64,000 nucleotides of DNA, taken from contig NC_090945.1 in assembly GCF_040807025.1 (NCBI RefSeq), positions 38,433,088 to 38,497,087 of the forward strand, read 5' to 3'. The translations under genes and the position numbers were made by a program. A model generated the notes under the pieces. That model saw only the letters and a list, made by a program, of their open reading frames with translations, ran no database searches and had not been told where the DNA came from. Origin of the DNA: Struthio camelus (taxonomy: Eukaryota; Chordata; Aves; Struthioniformes; Struthionidae). The first letter of the stretch is position 1. Each line of letters opens with the position of its first letter. Below are positions 53,201 to 64,000 of this stretch, piece after piece.

Positions 53201-56200
53201 GCATTTACTTTAGCTTTACCTTTTGTAGTTATGCTGTATCTAGTTTCTGCTGCCAACTTCTACATGCTACAAGGCTATGAAGCATGAAATTGCCAAATTG
53301 GCAAGAAATTACCAGATCTTAAATCCTTCTTGGTTCATAAGAGGATTTCCTTTGCTTTTTGAAAACTGGGGTAGTAATGGGGCATGCGTGAAAAGCACTT
53401 CTGTTTGGGTATAGGGCAGCCCTTAATAGTCATTCAGTGCTCAGATGAAGACCAGTGCCTGTAGTTTTCTCTGCCTGCCTGTTCTCATCTTCCCTGTCTT
53501 GCTATTGCAAGGCTGCAGCATGTGCTGTGTCTGCTACTGCTTCTCTGGATGCGCTTGCCATCCGTGCATTGAGCCAGGTCATGCTCAGCTCTCACAGGGA
53601 ACTGGTGGCCTGTGTCTCTGCTAGAATTTGTACCTACTCATATGCCCCACGCTATCTAGCTCTGTAATTTTTGTCTGCACTGAATATACATGTCATGCTT
53701 TTTGCCACCTTTTCTCAAAGCTGTAAATCTGACATCCATCAAGCCAGCTTTTCAAGAACAGTTCATTTGTAGTTGGGAACTGCACTTAATAAGTATCTAT
53801 CTCCTTGACTGCGAGATCCCAAATCTGTACTACAAAGCATCTCTCAGTGATGTCTGAAACGCCATGCCAATTTTCAGGAACGTCCAACTCTTCCTGCAAC
53901 TTCTAGATTATACAGAAATACTACTCTTACTCAGAAATCCTGTTTCAGCCTTGCTTTGTCTCTAGGGAAACTTCTGCTTGCTTACTGAACATAAAGAGCC
54001 CTGGGCAGTGCCGTCACATCACGTTTACATAAAGCTTGTCTCATTAGGTCTGGGCAGGAAACCTTGTGTTAAGTAATTCCGAAATGGAGCCGAATTGTGG
54101 ATGGCCATTTCTTGGAAACCCCTTTTGCCATCCTAGATTTGCATGTCCTGTGGCATTATCTGTCGTATCAATTTTTTGCAGCTAATTTGGGTTTGGATGT
54201 GGACTTTCAGAGGACTCTGAATATTGATTTTGAATAAAAAGTTCTGCTCAACCTGAGTTATAGGTTCCCCTCAGTTTCCTGCAGGGGAATCTCAAAGGAC
54301 CAAGCCTTTTGACTCCTCCTTTTTATGATCTACCCGCTTTTCACCGAGACTCTTAGGCAGCACAGACTGGCTACAAAGGCAAACAGGACATAACTTGCTG
54401 AAGACTTACAAACAGCTGTTGAAATAAAATAAATCACAGAGTGAAAAATAACAACAAACTGAAACCCAGATAAAGAATCTTGATAAAAACCAGCTAATGT
54501 CTGAGCTGGCTTTCAGTCTGATTTATGTATGTAAACATTGTAACATTGTTAACTATGAAATCAAATAACCCCAAAGCTCTTTCCTTGTGCAGGTTTTGTT
54601 TGTGGGCTTATATTTTTACAAATGTAAAAAAAGAATTGTATCCATGATGGTGATCAGGAGCACAAAAGAAAGGCATGAACAAAGGAAGGTGTGCTAGGAA
54701 TAAAGAATGGGAGAAAACAGAACGCAGAAAGGTAAGTTTAGGGAAAATAACATGCTTTTTATTTATACATAATCTTTGATCTGAGGGTATCATGAAGACA
54801 CACCAAGTAAAAAGAGAAAGGCAACAACTGGTTGTCTCCAGGAAGAATTAAATACTTTTGAAGAAGAGAAATAAAACATCAAATCACTGAAAGGAGGAGG
54901 GAAAAGGCTTTGAAATGTAGTTTAAACATTAGATGGGGCCAGTAAAAGAGAAGGGAGGAAAGATCCAAAGAACTGCGGCTAGATGTGTGATGTTTAGAAG
55001 GAGAAATGTAGCAGTGGATTGTGGTAAGAGGGGTATACAGGCACAGAAGGGTAAGAGATGAAACAGAAAAAGGAATCGTTTAGATGAAGATATTAAATGT
55101 CAAATTGAGAATCATGAAACTACAGATCAGAAGGAACCACTGACAGAAGGAAAAAATGGAGACGCCTGAAAAGGGAGAAAGAAGATTATGTGTTTTATTA
55201 GCAATTCTCTCAGACACCCTGACTGACTCCTGGAAGAACCACAGCTCTGCAGGCCTCCATGTGTGCATCTATAAAATGAAGGTAAAACTAATCTGAAACA
55301 CAGAATTGCTGACAGGATTAGTTTAAACTCATTTTTAAAGCATTTAACAGAGTTGGATGGAAAAACTAGGTTGGGAAAATACAATGAATGAAGAGACAAA
55401 AAGAAATATGGACATATTAAACGTTTTGGACTAAATTAAGCAAGGATTTAGGAAGGCCACTAATTACAGTAATGTAGAAATTAGGGCCTGAGATCATGTG
55501 CATGTGTACCAAGAGTGAGATACTAGCTGACACATGAGATGTTTCAAAAATATCATCTGCAAGAGATAGTATTAGAAATAGGGAGAGTAGGGAGAAAAGG
55601 TACTTACCAGAAGATTGTTCCAAAGATCCTAACATTAAATTTGGAATTAGCAGGATACCAGTGAATATAAAATAATAGAAGACAACGGATGAAAAAAGGT
55701 GGAAGAGGAAAGACGTAAAAATTTTGCTTAAGTCATGAAAAGCAAAAATACCACTTTGAGGACCACATTAAATCATTTACACAGCTTAGAAGTTTGAGTC
55801 ACCGATCCTGCTTGAAGAAAAGCAGTGACTTCAGTGAGTTGTCTCCATGTGTGCACAGCCCAGTGGCAGTCCCCTAGCACATCCTTTGGGAAGCAAATGA
55901 ATTCAAGCAAGAAATCCAGGCACTAGTTACCAGAAGTTGAAGTAACCTTCCCTGAACAGTGAGCGTTTAGCGAAAAGGTCTTCAGGGTGTAGAGGTCTTC
56001 AGCTTTGCCATGGGGTAAGGAGCAGACAGCCAAGGCTCATCCTCCTGGGACATCTCTATTGACATGGCCAGGTCCTGCAGAGTTTTCAAACAGGTGACCG
56101 TTACCTTGTGAAGGGTGTCTTATTTTGGCATCCCGCTTGAGGTACTATCCCATCCAAATACCATTTGCTCAGAATCATGACAGCGGGGTTATGGTTATAA

Positions 56201-58527
56201 CCGAATGCTCAAATAGGCGCACAAAGCAAGGCAAACGCCGGAAAAGTGGAGGATGCAAAGCAATCGTGAAGCTTACCTCCCTGATCCTGCGCCTGTTGAC
56301 TTGTGCACAGGCTGACAATTTGCACAGATATACAGCAATATGTACAGCCACTTCGTTGTTTCCCCTCAGTATTATTCAAACATGAAGCTGAAAAGTTGAG
56401 CAGGAGGAAGGATGGCACGAAAGCTTAGGAAGACATGGCCTTCAGCTGAAATACTGTCAAACTAAAAGACAGTCATATGTTTTTTAAATTGTTATAAATA
56501 TGGCATTTTCTCACTCAGCAGATCTGAGAATTCAGTGTGGTATTTGTTCACTTTACTGATCACGGTAATTTGTAACTTATATTCTCTGTTATACTCGGGG
56601 AGCAGTGGTGACACAGTTATGGAAAAGCTAGCCACACACTACTTGCTTTAAAACTCTGCCTCAACTCCAAAGTTGTATGATTTTAACTAGAATGACACAG
56701 TTAAAACATCTACTGTTTTAAGAGAGAAAATATATCTCAAATGGAGTAACTGTACGAGTAAGAAGGGCAATGAGCTATATTAGAATTAGTAATGTCATAT
56801 AAAAATTATGTGGTTATATCACAGTGTAATTATATTAGTATAAAAGTAATCACATCTCTATACAACATAGATTTAGCAATGCAAAAGCTGTGTGTAAAAA
56901 CTGGCTGTCAAATATTAAATTGTTATCTTTTCATTTGTTGCAAAGATTTTTCTGTTGTTCATGAGCATATCAACAAAAAGTACGCTGTCACTCATCCCAC
57001 TGCAACATTTCCAAACAGAACAGATTTGTTTGCCTATGAACTGATATAGAATCGACTGATTTTGAATAAGATTTTCAGGAAAGAAAACCCCAAAACAGAC
57101 ATATTAAAATATCTAGATACAAATATATTTCTTGTTTAAATATAAAAAATCTTCTCCTGTGATACAATTATTCAATTCCTAGTGAAAAATTTGCAAAGTG
57201 CTCCTTTAACAATTGCCTCCTACAAATAACAGGTAAGAGATTTTTTTTTTTATATTAATAGAAGAAAATAATGTCAAACCATAATTGTATGTCATCGTTG
57301 CCCCATCATCACATACTTTTCATTTAATTGTTGAGTAGGCCCATATTTACTTCTATCATTATTATTATTGTATTTATTTAATGTTACTGCTTAAATTACA
57401 TTTATAAAAACCTTATAGTTAAATTTGACTAAATTTGTACTTACTGTTCATTAAAAAATTGGTTGGCTGCTTGAACCAACATACTTTCCAGGGCTGTAGA
57501 GAAAATAAAGGAAAATGATCTGAAATTAACTAAAATTAATACTTATATACAACTGATATTTTCTACAGTAAGTATACTAGCTAACAAAGTAGTATGGCGT
57601 TTTTTTAATTAAAAATAACTAAAGACTCTGCACATTTGCGAATATGATTCTCAAGTTTTACCTAATAACTAAGGAAAAAAATGCCTACTTATTTACTTCC
57701 CCCAAATTACTTAGCTATCAAAATGTCACAGATCTTGGGTATGCAGGAACATGTGGATGGCTGTGTTATAAATCATTAACTGCCCCCTTTCTTCTGTTTT
57801 CGCTTAAATGCACAAAAAGTTGATAAAGTAATTTCCTATTACTCTTTTGAGGTGAATAATCTTCCTTTGAGCACTGATTTTAAAAGGAGATGTAGTTTTA
57901 TAGATCTGAAAGGTATCCAGAGGCATACACAACTGTAAGACAAAAATCAAATCACAATGTAATTTTAATAACATTTTCAAATGCAGATGCTATTTTGAAT
58001 ACTTAATTTCATGTATTACTAGTTTAAAGAATGACTCTCTAAGGTTGTTTTTGATTATATCAAGCACACTTTTCTTTTTTTCCTTTTTGGCCTTGTTTGG
58101 AAATTACTTTTATTCTTAAGGCTTCATATTTTCAGTTCGTACTTCCAGAAGTAACTTTGGGGTACAGAAAGTGACCTCACTGACTTGAAGCTAAAGTACA
58201 TAATTCTTACCTAACTATAGGAGAAAGTAGAAAAGCACACAGGAAAAACACACAAAGTTGTCCAAAATAACATCTGAAGTATTAAAGAAAATGACCACCC
58301 TACTAACCTGCCTTTTGTAGAAAAGATTCTTATTTTAAGTATGGTGCAGTATAAAGCAATGTTCCTCCTCCTCAGTCTAATAAATGCCACCACAGACTAT
58401 AAGAACTGTATGTCTTGAAGGTTTACCTAAACAATATAAAACAATCTCTAGCTCAGACTGTGTATGCAGACTAAAATTACTGACAAGACCACCTTCTTTT
58501 TCACTGTTAGCACTTGGGATCTCAGGA

Positions 58528-58554
58528 GTGTCCGTTTCGCCTGGGGACGGACAC
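58528..58554. repeat. Perfect 8-bp inverted repeat with 11-nt loop
   Basis: GTGTCCGT (58528-58535) and ACGGACAC (58547-58554) can form a GC-rich hairpin. It is isolated, with no gene next to it. Confidence 0.6.
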
Positions 58555-59342
58555 CTGAAGTAGCATCAAGCTTCAAGGATGGTTCTCCAATTCTGTATTC
58601 AACAATAAATGTAAACAAAATCCAAGTGAGAAGAAATATTTGGGCTCCTAAATAATTTTGAAAGTTTTAGTATTAGCATACAAAGTGGCTGGCGTAAAAA
58701 AAATAATTTTAGTGAGTGCATTTTAGCTTGCCTTTTCAGAAGGAAATAGGAGGCAAGAAAAAAAGTAATATCTTCCGTAAAAGACAAGGATTCTCTTGCC
58801 AGCTTGTTTGTTTGTTTTATAAAGCAAATTCCACAATTCACCTGCAAAGTCCAGGTGAATTCTTCCTTTTATTTCCACGAGCGAGTGAGTATTACAGCAC
58901 TCAGTAAATATCCAGGAATTCAATTCCTTACTCATCAGCTCACTAGGTTATATCAGATCTCCTGGTCTTGGAAGCTGCACCATGCAGAGACTACAGATCT
59001 TGCAGATTAAACCCTTGCTTAACTCAGTTTTGCTGCTCACTTAGGCAAGCCTCTCTCAGGAGATCAGCACATCACGCTCCGAATTCCCTTAGAGGGAAAT
59101 CCAGTGTCTCCTTCTTGGGATCCCAGGCTGATCAGGTCCACTTAGAGTGCAATCTTAAGGCATAAAGGAATTTGCTATATGGATAATAGAAATAGGAACA
59201 CACTATTTTACTTTTCCCTAAATTTACCTTTAGCAAGAGAAACCACTGGTTAGAAAAATATGGGCTTTGAATCGTAAGATTAGTGGGGAAAATTAGCCAT
59301 AGGGTTCTATGGGATTTATACAAACTTAAAATAAGTTTAGCC

Positions 59343-59364
59343 AAAAACAAACAAACAAACAAAC
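59343..59364 (+). repeat. (CAAA)n microsatellite
   Basis: Four to five CAAA units in tandem. Confidence 0.9.
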
Positions 59365-61131
59365 TTTTCAAAAGCTTGATCTACATTATTTAAGCAAGTG
59401 ACATTTAGTGATTGTTTTCTGACACAGCTTCTGAATTTAAAAAAGTTTGTATCTGTATTTTCATACAATAGTCAGCTAATGGAGAGGGATACCTCTTTCA
59501 CAGAATCTATAAATCTCTGGGTAGGGCTTTATTTATTTAAATTTCAAAAGAGGCATCTCATCAGAGTATGTTCTGGATGGAATTCACATTAGATGTTTTA
59601 TAACAGGAAACCACAATATGATTTTTTTAGAGATTCTAGTAAAACATTCATACACTTTAGCCATAGGTATTTTCTCACATAGAAATTTGTATTTTCACTG
59701 TCTTACAGTATTTTGATAAAATGTTTTCTGAAAAGCAAATTGATAAACTGTCCTCTACCAGGAAAGTAACCAAAGCTATAGCCAAGCCATTTATAGAAAA
59801 CTAAACATTCAAATAGGCAAGAGATTGCTTCTCATGGCCTAGCCCCATAATGGATACTTTTATTACACGGATTTCCTAAAGGGCTTCTGTAAAACATCTT
59901 ATTCTTCCTCTAAATTAGAAAAATGAACATCTCTAACTTTCGAAAAGCTAAAATTGGTAGATATGGAAAATATTTAAAAGAGGCTAAAATGTATAAGGTT
60001 TTGAAAGAGATCACTAACAGTAGGCCTCATATGCATTCAGATTTTTGGCTATGGTACATTGATTGAAACACATACTTGATGACTTGCGAATGTACTATGA
60101 TTTACTTCATTTCAAAAGGCATTAATAAAAAAACCCCTCTGTTAAAAGTGTTTCTAATAGTAAACTGCATTGGTGCATAGAATTCTGCAGCAAAGTCTTC
60201 ATGCTATACAGCACTGCACAAGAATGAAGACAGGTTTAAGTACTTTGTTTATTACTAGCTATAGTAAATACAGCAAGACCTTAATAAGTTGTCAAGTGCA
60301 GATATTGCATAATCTAATATTTGTTCCTATTTACTGCAGAAATATATAGAGTTGTACAGAAGAGCCTAAAGAAATCCAAATGTCAAAAAGGCTGAAATGG
60401 AGAAGCGTGACCTTCCTTTTTGATCCCTTTTGGGAAAATAACCCTTCGAAGAACAAATAAAGTCTTGCTTGTCTTTTGATTCTTTGATAAATGATTATGC
60501 CACTTATGTATATCCACACAAGAGCAGCTTTAAGAAAATAAAACACATTCAAAGCTGCTAACTTCCTCTGTTCATCACTCAAGAATAACCTATAGCTGGG
60601 ATTGTTGAACAAGTACAAGAAAATTCTTCTTAAAAAAAGCCCTTAGCTTTCAGGACTCAAGTGTCAATTTTCTGTGTTATTCAATTTTTTGTGTAAGTAT
60701 CAAAAGCATCAAGCTCATAAATATTTACTGTTATACTGTAAATAATACCAAAGATACTAGTGCAAGTATCCACGTGAAGAAGTGCTAACCTCTTCATGGA
60801 CACAGAATTTCAAGTGGGCACTAGCTCAGCCAGAGTGCACAGAAGAACTTGTAAGAGTCATTTTGGTGTCTGTTGTACCTACTACAGTTATCATATTAAA
60901 CGTTCAAGTTATTTCCTCTCTCCACCTGAAAGTCTATTTTCTTTCCTCCTAATTTTTGGAAGGCTTCAGTTCACAGCCTTTTTTTGTAATTTCAAATGTC
61001 AATTATTATGTACAGCTAGGCACCCAAGCAAGATACACTAGAGAACTTTGCAGCAACACTTTTTATAAGCTGCCGTATTTGTGTTTGCTTAAATAATTCC
61101 TTTTTTCCATTACATGTTTTGTTAACAATAT

Positions 61132-62679
61132 TTATTTACATTCTACATGTTGAATAAAATCCTCCAGGTCAGCAAGGGAATTACGAAGAGAATCATTCGC
61201 ATCTTGACTCCTGAGAAACCTTCGAAGGGTATCTAAAGCGCTCAGAGCCTCATTTTTTGATGGCAAAGGCTGTTCGGCTGCCAGAGATGCATCACCTTCA
61301 TCACCACCTTCATCATCAACAGATGTCCCAGCTTGATCTGAAGTGCTTTTTTTGGCACTTTGAAACATCCTTTCATTATTTGCAGGCATTTCACAAATTG
61401 CCAGACCATCATCCAGAACTGCATATTCCTCCAAAGATAAACCTGCTGGAAACTCTACTCCTGCTGCCAGTGCATGTGCAATCAAGTCAAAATCACTTTC
61501 AACCTCTGTGTCATTATTACCATTTTTCTCAGTTTCTATCTTGAATCCTGCTTCACTGTAACTTTTAACAATAGTCTCTGGTGTGACTTGACTCCAACAC
61601 AGGTGCAACATCTCAACCGCATCAAGAAGAGTCAGCATAAACTCTTTACTTCCTATTACACAGTCAACAAATCTCTTGAAAAGACAGTGCCTGTATTTAA
61701 CTTTCAAGCTTCTGATAACCCCTTGTTTCATAGCTATACATGAAGAAGCGTCTGGAGGAAAGAACACTAAATCAATAGCCTTCAGATGCTTTACCTCTGA
61801 GTGCGCTGGGAGAGGATCAACAAAAATAACGACTCGTCGCTGCTGTGCTTGAAATCTCTCATCAAGTTTATGCATCCACTGTTCAAACACTTCTGAAGTC
61901 ATCCAGGCCCTACCATTTGCTTCATAATCCACCGGTAGCGACTTCACATCTTTGAAACTGCACGGACTTCTGTTTTTTCCGATAACAAGCAAAGGAAGCT
62001 TCTCGGAGCCATCCATATTCGTGCCAACCACAACAGTTATTCTCTCTTGGCTTAGCTTACCAACAGAACACGTTTCCCCTTTAAATGAAAATGTATTATT
62101 AGGTAGCATCTGATACAACAGCCCAGTCTCCTTTACATTAAACACGTTTTTTGGCTGATAGTCATTCAAATAGTAAGGAAGAACATTTTGGTACCAAAGA
62201 GTCAAAGCGTCCACCGTAGCAGTTGCAGCTGCTCCTACCGGCTGAGCTCTGAATACTAACCCATACCTTGACTTGAAACGGTCAAGCCAGCCGTTGCTGC
62301 ACTTAAAATCACCATGGCCAAGCTTCTGGGCAAAATCGTTCGCTTTGAGGCGCAACATAGGACCATTTACCGGCACATTCAAGCACTGAGCGATTCTGTA
62401 CCACTTCATTAATGCCTCCTCCAGATCGGTGTAAAAAGCAGTCCGCAGTCTTTTCCTTTTAGGATCAAATCCCAAAGATTCAAAGGCTTCCAAAACTTTC
62501 TCTTTATTCTTCATAATTGAAGACAACGAGTTCTTCTTTATGCCGTACTTTGCTGCCACGTCTGCCTTTCTCTTGCCACTCTCCACCGCGCTGATGATGT
62601 CAATTTTCTCCTCGATAGATATGCTTTTTTTTTTCCTTCCCGCGGGCAGTGGCGAAGGGCTCCCCGGTGCCTCGGCCAT
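61132..62679 (-). CDS. TIGD4: TIGD4, Tigger-derived CENP-B-like protein (intact, single exon)
   Basis: The reading frame is 515 codons without interruption; human TIGD4 is about 512. I chose the ATG at 62679 because its context is ACCATGG and the peptide MAEAPG matches the mammalian start. An upstream in-frame ATG at 62709 would add ten residues. The order is an N-terminal psq/CENP-B helix-turn-helix (about 16-67), a second CENP-B HTH domain (about 78-143, with [17 protein letters not shown] and [14 protein letters not shown]), a DDE-superfamily domain (about 170-375), an acidic stretch (455-463) and a conserved helical C-terminus (472-510). The catalytic positions read NVKETG (K183), FVDPLPAH (D288) and AMKQGV (K318), so two of three acidic residues are lysine and transposition is not expected. 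Basic runs GRKKK and PKRKR suggest nuclear entry. This is a domesticated pogo/Tigger transposase; its role is unknown. An AATAAA overlaps the stop region at 61136-61131. Confidence 0.97.
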   Translation of the reverse strand: MAEAPGSPSPLPAGRKKKSISIEEKIDIISAVESGKRKADVAAKYGIKKNSLSSIMKNKEKVLEAFESLGFDPKRKRLRTAFYTDLEEALMKWYRIAQCLNVPVNGPMLRLKANDFAQKLGHGDFKCSNGWLDRFKSRYGLVFRAQPVGAAATATVDALTLWYQNVLPYYLNDYQPKNVFNVKETGLLYQMLPNNTFSFKGETCSVGKLSQERITVVVGTNMDGSEKLPLLVIGKNRSPCSFKDVKSLPVDYEANGRAWMTSEVFEQWMHKLDERFQAQQRRVVIFVDPLPAHSEVKHLKAIDLVFFPPDASSCIAMKQGVIRSLKVKYRHCLFKRFVDCVIGSKEFMLTLLDAVEMLHLCWSQVTPETIVKSYSEAGFKIETEKNGNNDTEVESDFDLIAHALAAGVEFPAGLSLEEYAVLDDGLAICEMPANNERMFQSAKKSTSDQAGTSVDDEGGDEGDASLAAEQPLPSKNEALSALDTLRRFLRSQDANDSLRNSLADLEDFIQHVECK

Positions 62680-63533
62680 GGTGCTCCGCGTCGCCTCGCG
62701 GATGCGCACGTACGCGCCCCGCTCTGTCGCTTTGGGATATCAGCGGCTTTAATTAGACGGATGCATCCTGATGTCACGGGCATCGCACTTGGCAGAGTCT
62801 TCGCGTTTACAAGTGGCACGTAACTACCGACTCGGTGAATTTTAACTCCGTGCATGCCTTTGGACGGGAAAAGGATTTGCGCGCCCCGCTCGAGGACGGC
62901 TGAGGCGAGGAGGCCTGGCAGCGCGCCTGTGGGGCGGCTACGGGGCGGGGGGGGGGTGAGTCTCCGCTCACAGAAGCGGGAAAAGGAATGAGAAGTGAAC
63001 CTAGAGCCTGAACGTTTTGCGGATTTATTTTATTGTATTTTATTTATTTCCCCCTGGATTCACATCCCCCCCCCCCAGTTCGCCTGCCGTCGCTCCCTCT
63101 CCCGGTGTACCGCGCCTCTTTCAGGTCGCGCACGAGAGAGGGAGGACAACAGGCACGGCAGGTCACGCCGCCGTGCTGGACGTGTGCCTGCCGCCTCCAG
63201 CGCCGCCGGCCACCCGCACCCAGCCGGCCAGGGCTGATGGCCCAGGGCCCCCCACAGCCCCGGGCTGCCGCCCCCAGCCGCCGCCTGAGCGAGAAATGAA
63301 AATACAGGCGGAACCGAGCCGGGCGGCGGAACCCGGCGCAGAGGGAGGCGCTGCCGGGGGGGAAGGCGCACCGGGCGGGAGGCGGGGCGGAGGGGGAAGG
63401 TGAGGCGCGGTGGCCCCGGATGTTGTTGCTAAGGTTACCGCTTGGCCGGGGGTGGGGGGGGGGAGCGAGCATAGACACGCTCCTCGTGGGCTAGAGAGGC
63501 GAACGCGTGTCCCCAGCGGGGCCACCGTCGGCC

Positions 63534-63558
63534 GTACTTCCGGCCAAGTACTTCCGGC
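63534..63558 (-). promoter_or_regulatory. Tandem ETS/GABP sites
   Basis: GTACTTCCGGC occurs twice, at 63534-63544 and 63548-63558, 14 bp apart. Its reverse strand, GCCGGAAGTAC, contains the full CCGGAAGT core used by GABP and ELK-type factors. Paired sites of this kind are common at start sites of CpG-island housekeeping promoters. Confidence 0.7.
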
Positions 63559-63559
63559 T

Positions 63560-63723
63560 CCAGCTGGAACCGGAGAAGGAAGAAAATAAAGCTCGAGACG
63601 GGGCCCGTCCTGCTCGCCCGCCCGGTTTTCCTTCCTTCCTTCCTTCCCTCCCTCCCTCCCTCTCCCCCCCCTCCCCTCTTCCCCAGCGCGAGGCACCCGC
63701 AACGGCAGCAGCGCCGCCCGCAG
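63560..63723 (+). other. ARFIP1: Candidate noncoding first exon of ARFIP1
   Basis: Downstream of the paired ETS sites, a GC-rich stretch ends in CCCGCAG followed by GTGAGGG at 63724, a strong plus-strand splice donor. A second donor, GGAAG/GTGAGG, lies at 63399/63400. ARFIP1 (arfaptin-1, a BAR-domain Golgi protein that binds ARF/ARL1 GTPases) is the expected neighbour by synteny, and its first exon is noncoding in mammals. No ARFIP1 peptide is present in the window, so the name is inference. The start coordinate is approximate. Confidence 0.45.
63626..63684 (+). repeat. Pyrimidine simple repeat (TTCC)n/(CTCC)n
   Basis: Runs of CTTC units pass into CCTC units and then C-rich sequence. It lies inside the candidate first exon, just before its donor. 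Confidence 0.9.
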
Positions 63724-63874
63724 GTGAGGGCGGGCGCAGCACAGGGGGCGCCGGGCCGGGCCGTTGGGCCGGGGGCGGCGGTTGGGCCCGGCGCGCGCCG
63801 CCCCTACGTGTCCCTGGGCCCGCCGGCCTCCGCCCGCCGGTGCCGGCGGCAGCGCGGGTGCGGTGTGGGGCCGT

Positions 63875-63894
63875 CGCAGCGCAGCGCAGCGCAG
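63875..63894 (+). repeat. (CGCAG)4 tandem repeat
   Basis: There are four perfect copies of the 5-bp unit CGCAG inside the CpG island. Confidence 0.9.
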
Positions 63895-64000
63895 CGGGGC
63901 GGGAGCGCGGCGCTGCTGGGCGCCGGCTCCCGGCCCCGAGAGGGCAGGCGGGGCCTGAGCCCGCGAGAAGGTGGGTTTCGAGGGAGGAAAAAAGCGGGGA

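Larger units (their letters stand above)
41431..61131. other. Intergenic between TMEM154 and TIGD4
   Basis: Apart from the CpG patch near 43.6 kb, the repeat scraps and the palindromes listed separately, I see no supportable gene in this 20 kb. A purine-rich plus strand runs at about 54.6-55.7 kb. Sequence at 56.1-56.3 kb has slightly raised CpG but no recognisable frame. Confidence 0.55.
62600..64000. promoter_or_regulatory. CpG island, likely divergent promoter for TIGD4 and ARFIP1
   Basis: GC and CpG rise sharply here compared with the rest of the window, and many GGGCGG boxes are present. TIGD4 begins at the left edge and reads leftward. The right edge shows donor-like sites reading rightward. 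In mammals ARFIP1 lies head-to-head with TIGD4, so the island probably serves both. It runs off the window end. Confidence 0.8.

Noticed and set aside
62680-62709. Upstream in-frame ATG adding ten residues to TIGD4
   Set aside because: The downstream ATG has the better context and matches the family N-terminus.
63044-63702. Long open frames on both strands (up to 179 codons) in the CpG island
   Set aside because: Stop codons are rare at this GC content. The peptides are Pro/Gly/Arg-rich with no domain, and the region behaves as promoter and 5' UTR.
1-64000. CRISPR arrays, operons, prophage or bacterial mobile systems
   Set aside because: The window is clearly vertebrate nuclear DNA with introns and a CpG island. 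No regularly spaced repeats or prokaryotic gene layout are present.

Overview
This is nuclear DNA of a vertebrate, most likely a bird or another sauropsid. The window is intron-rich, moderately AT-rich and nearly free of young repeats. It holds spliced genes with consensus GT/AG sites, a CpG-island promoter, and old decayed CR1-type LINE and MIR-type SINE remnants. The compact TMEM154 gene (about 18 kb of coding span) and the CR1 remnants favour a bird. The species cannot be named from the sequence alone.

Three loci can be recognised, in the order known from human 4q31.3 (TMEM154, TIGD4, ARFIP1). TMEM154 lies on the minus strand at 41317 to 23010. I rebuilt all seven coding exons by matching splice phase and recognisable peptide blocks. 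They give a 202-residue type I membrane protein that reads through every junction without a stop. TIGD4 lies on the minus strand at 62679 to 61132. It is an intact single-exon, 515-codon, Tigger/pogo-derived, CENP-B-like gene. Two of the three catalytic acidic positions of its DDE domain are lysine. Both genes point left, away from a large CpG island at about 62.6-64.0 kb. At its right side the island carries two tandem ETS/GABP sites and a GC-rich segment ending in a consensus splice donor. From position and synteny this is probably the start of ARFIP1 on the plus strand, whose coding exons would lie beyond the window.

Region by region: 1-20 kb shows no gene I can support. 20.4-20.6 kb holds a CR1 reverse-transcriptase-region fossil. 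23.0-41.3 kb is TMEM154, with two MIR fossils in its introns and a small CpG-rich patch in intron 1. 41.4-61.1 kb is intergenic, with a CpG-rich patch near 43.6 kb, CR1 scraps at 45-46 kb, a palindrome at 50.3 kb and a hairpin at 58.5 kb. 61.1-64.0 kb is TIGD4 plus the shared CpG island.

The genes form no operon or pathway. The layout is an ordinary conserved syntenic block. I found no convincing undescribed system. The best leads are the short-exon structure of the TMEM154 tail, the CpG-rich antisense exon-like patch in TMEM154 intron 1, and the tandem-ETS promoter.
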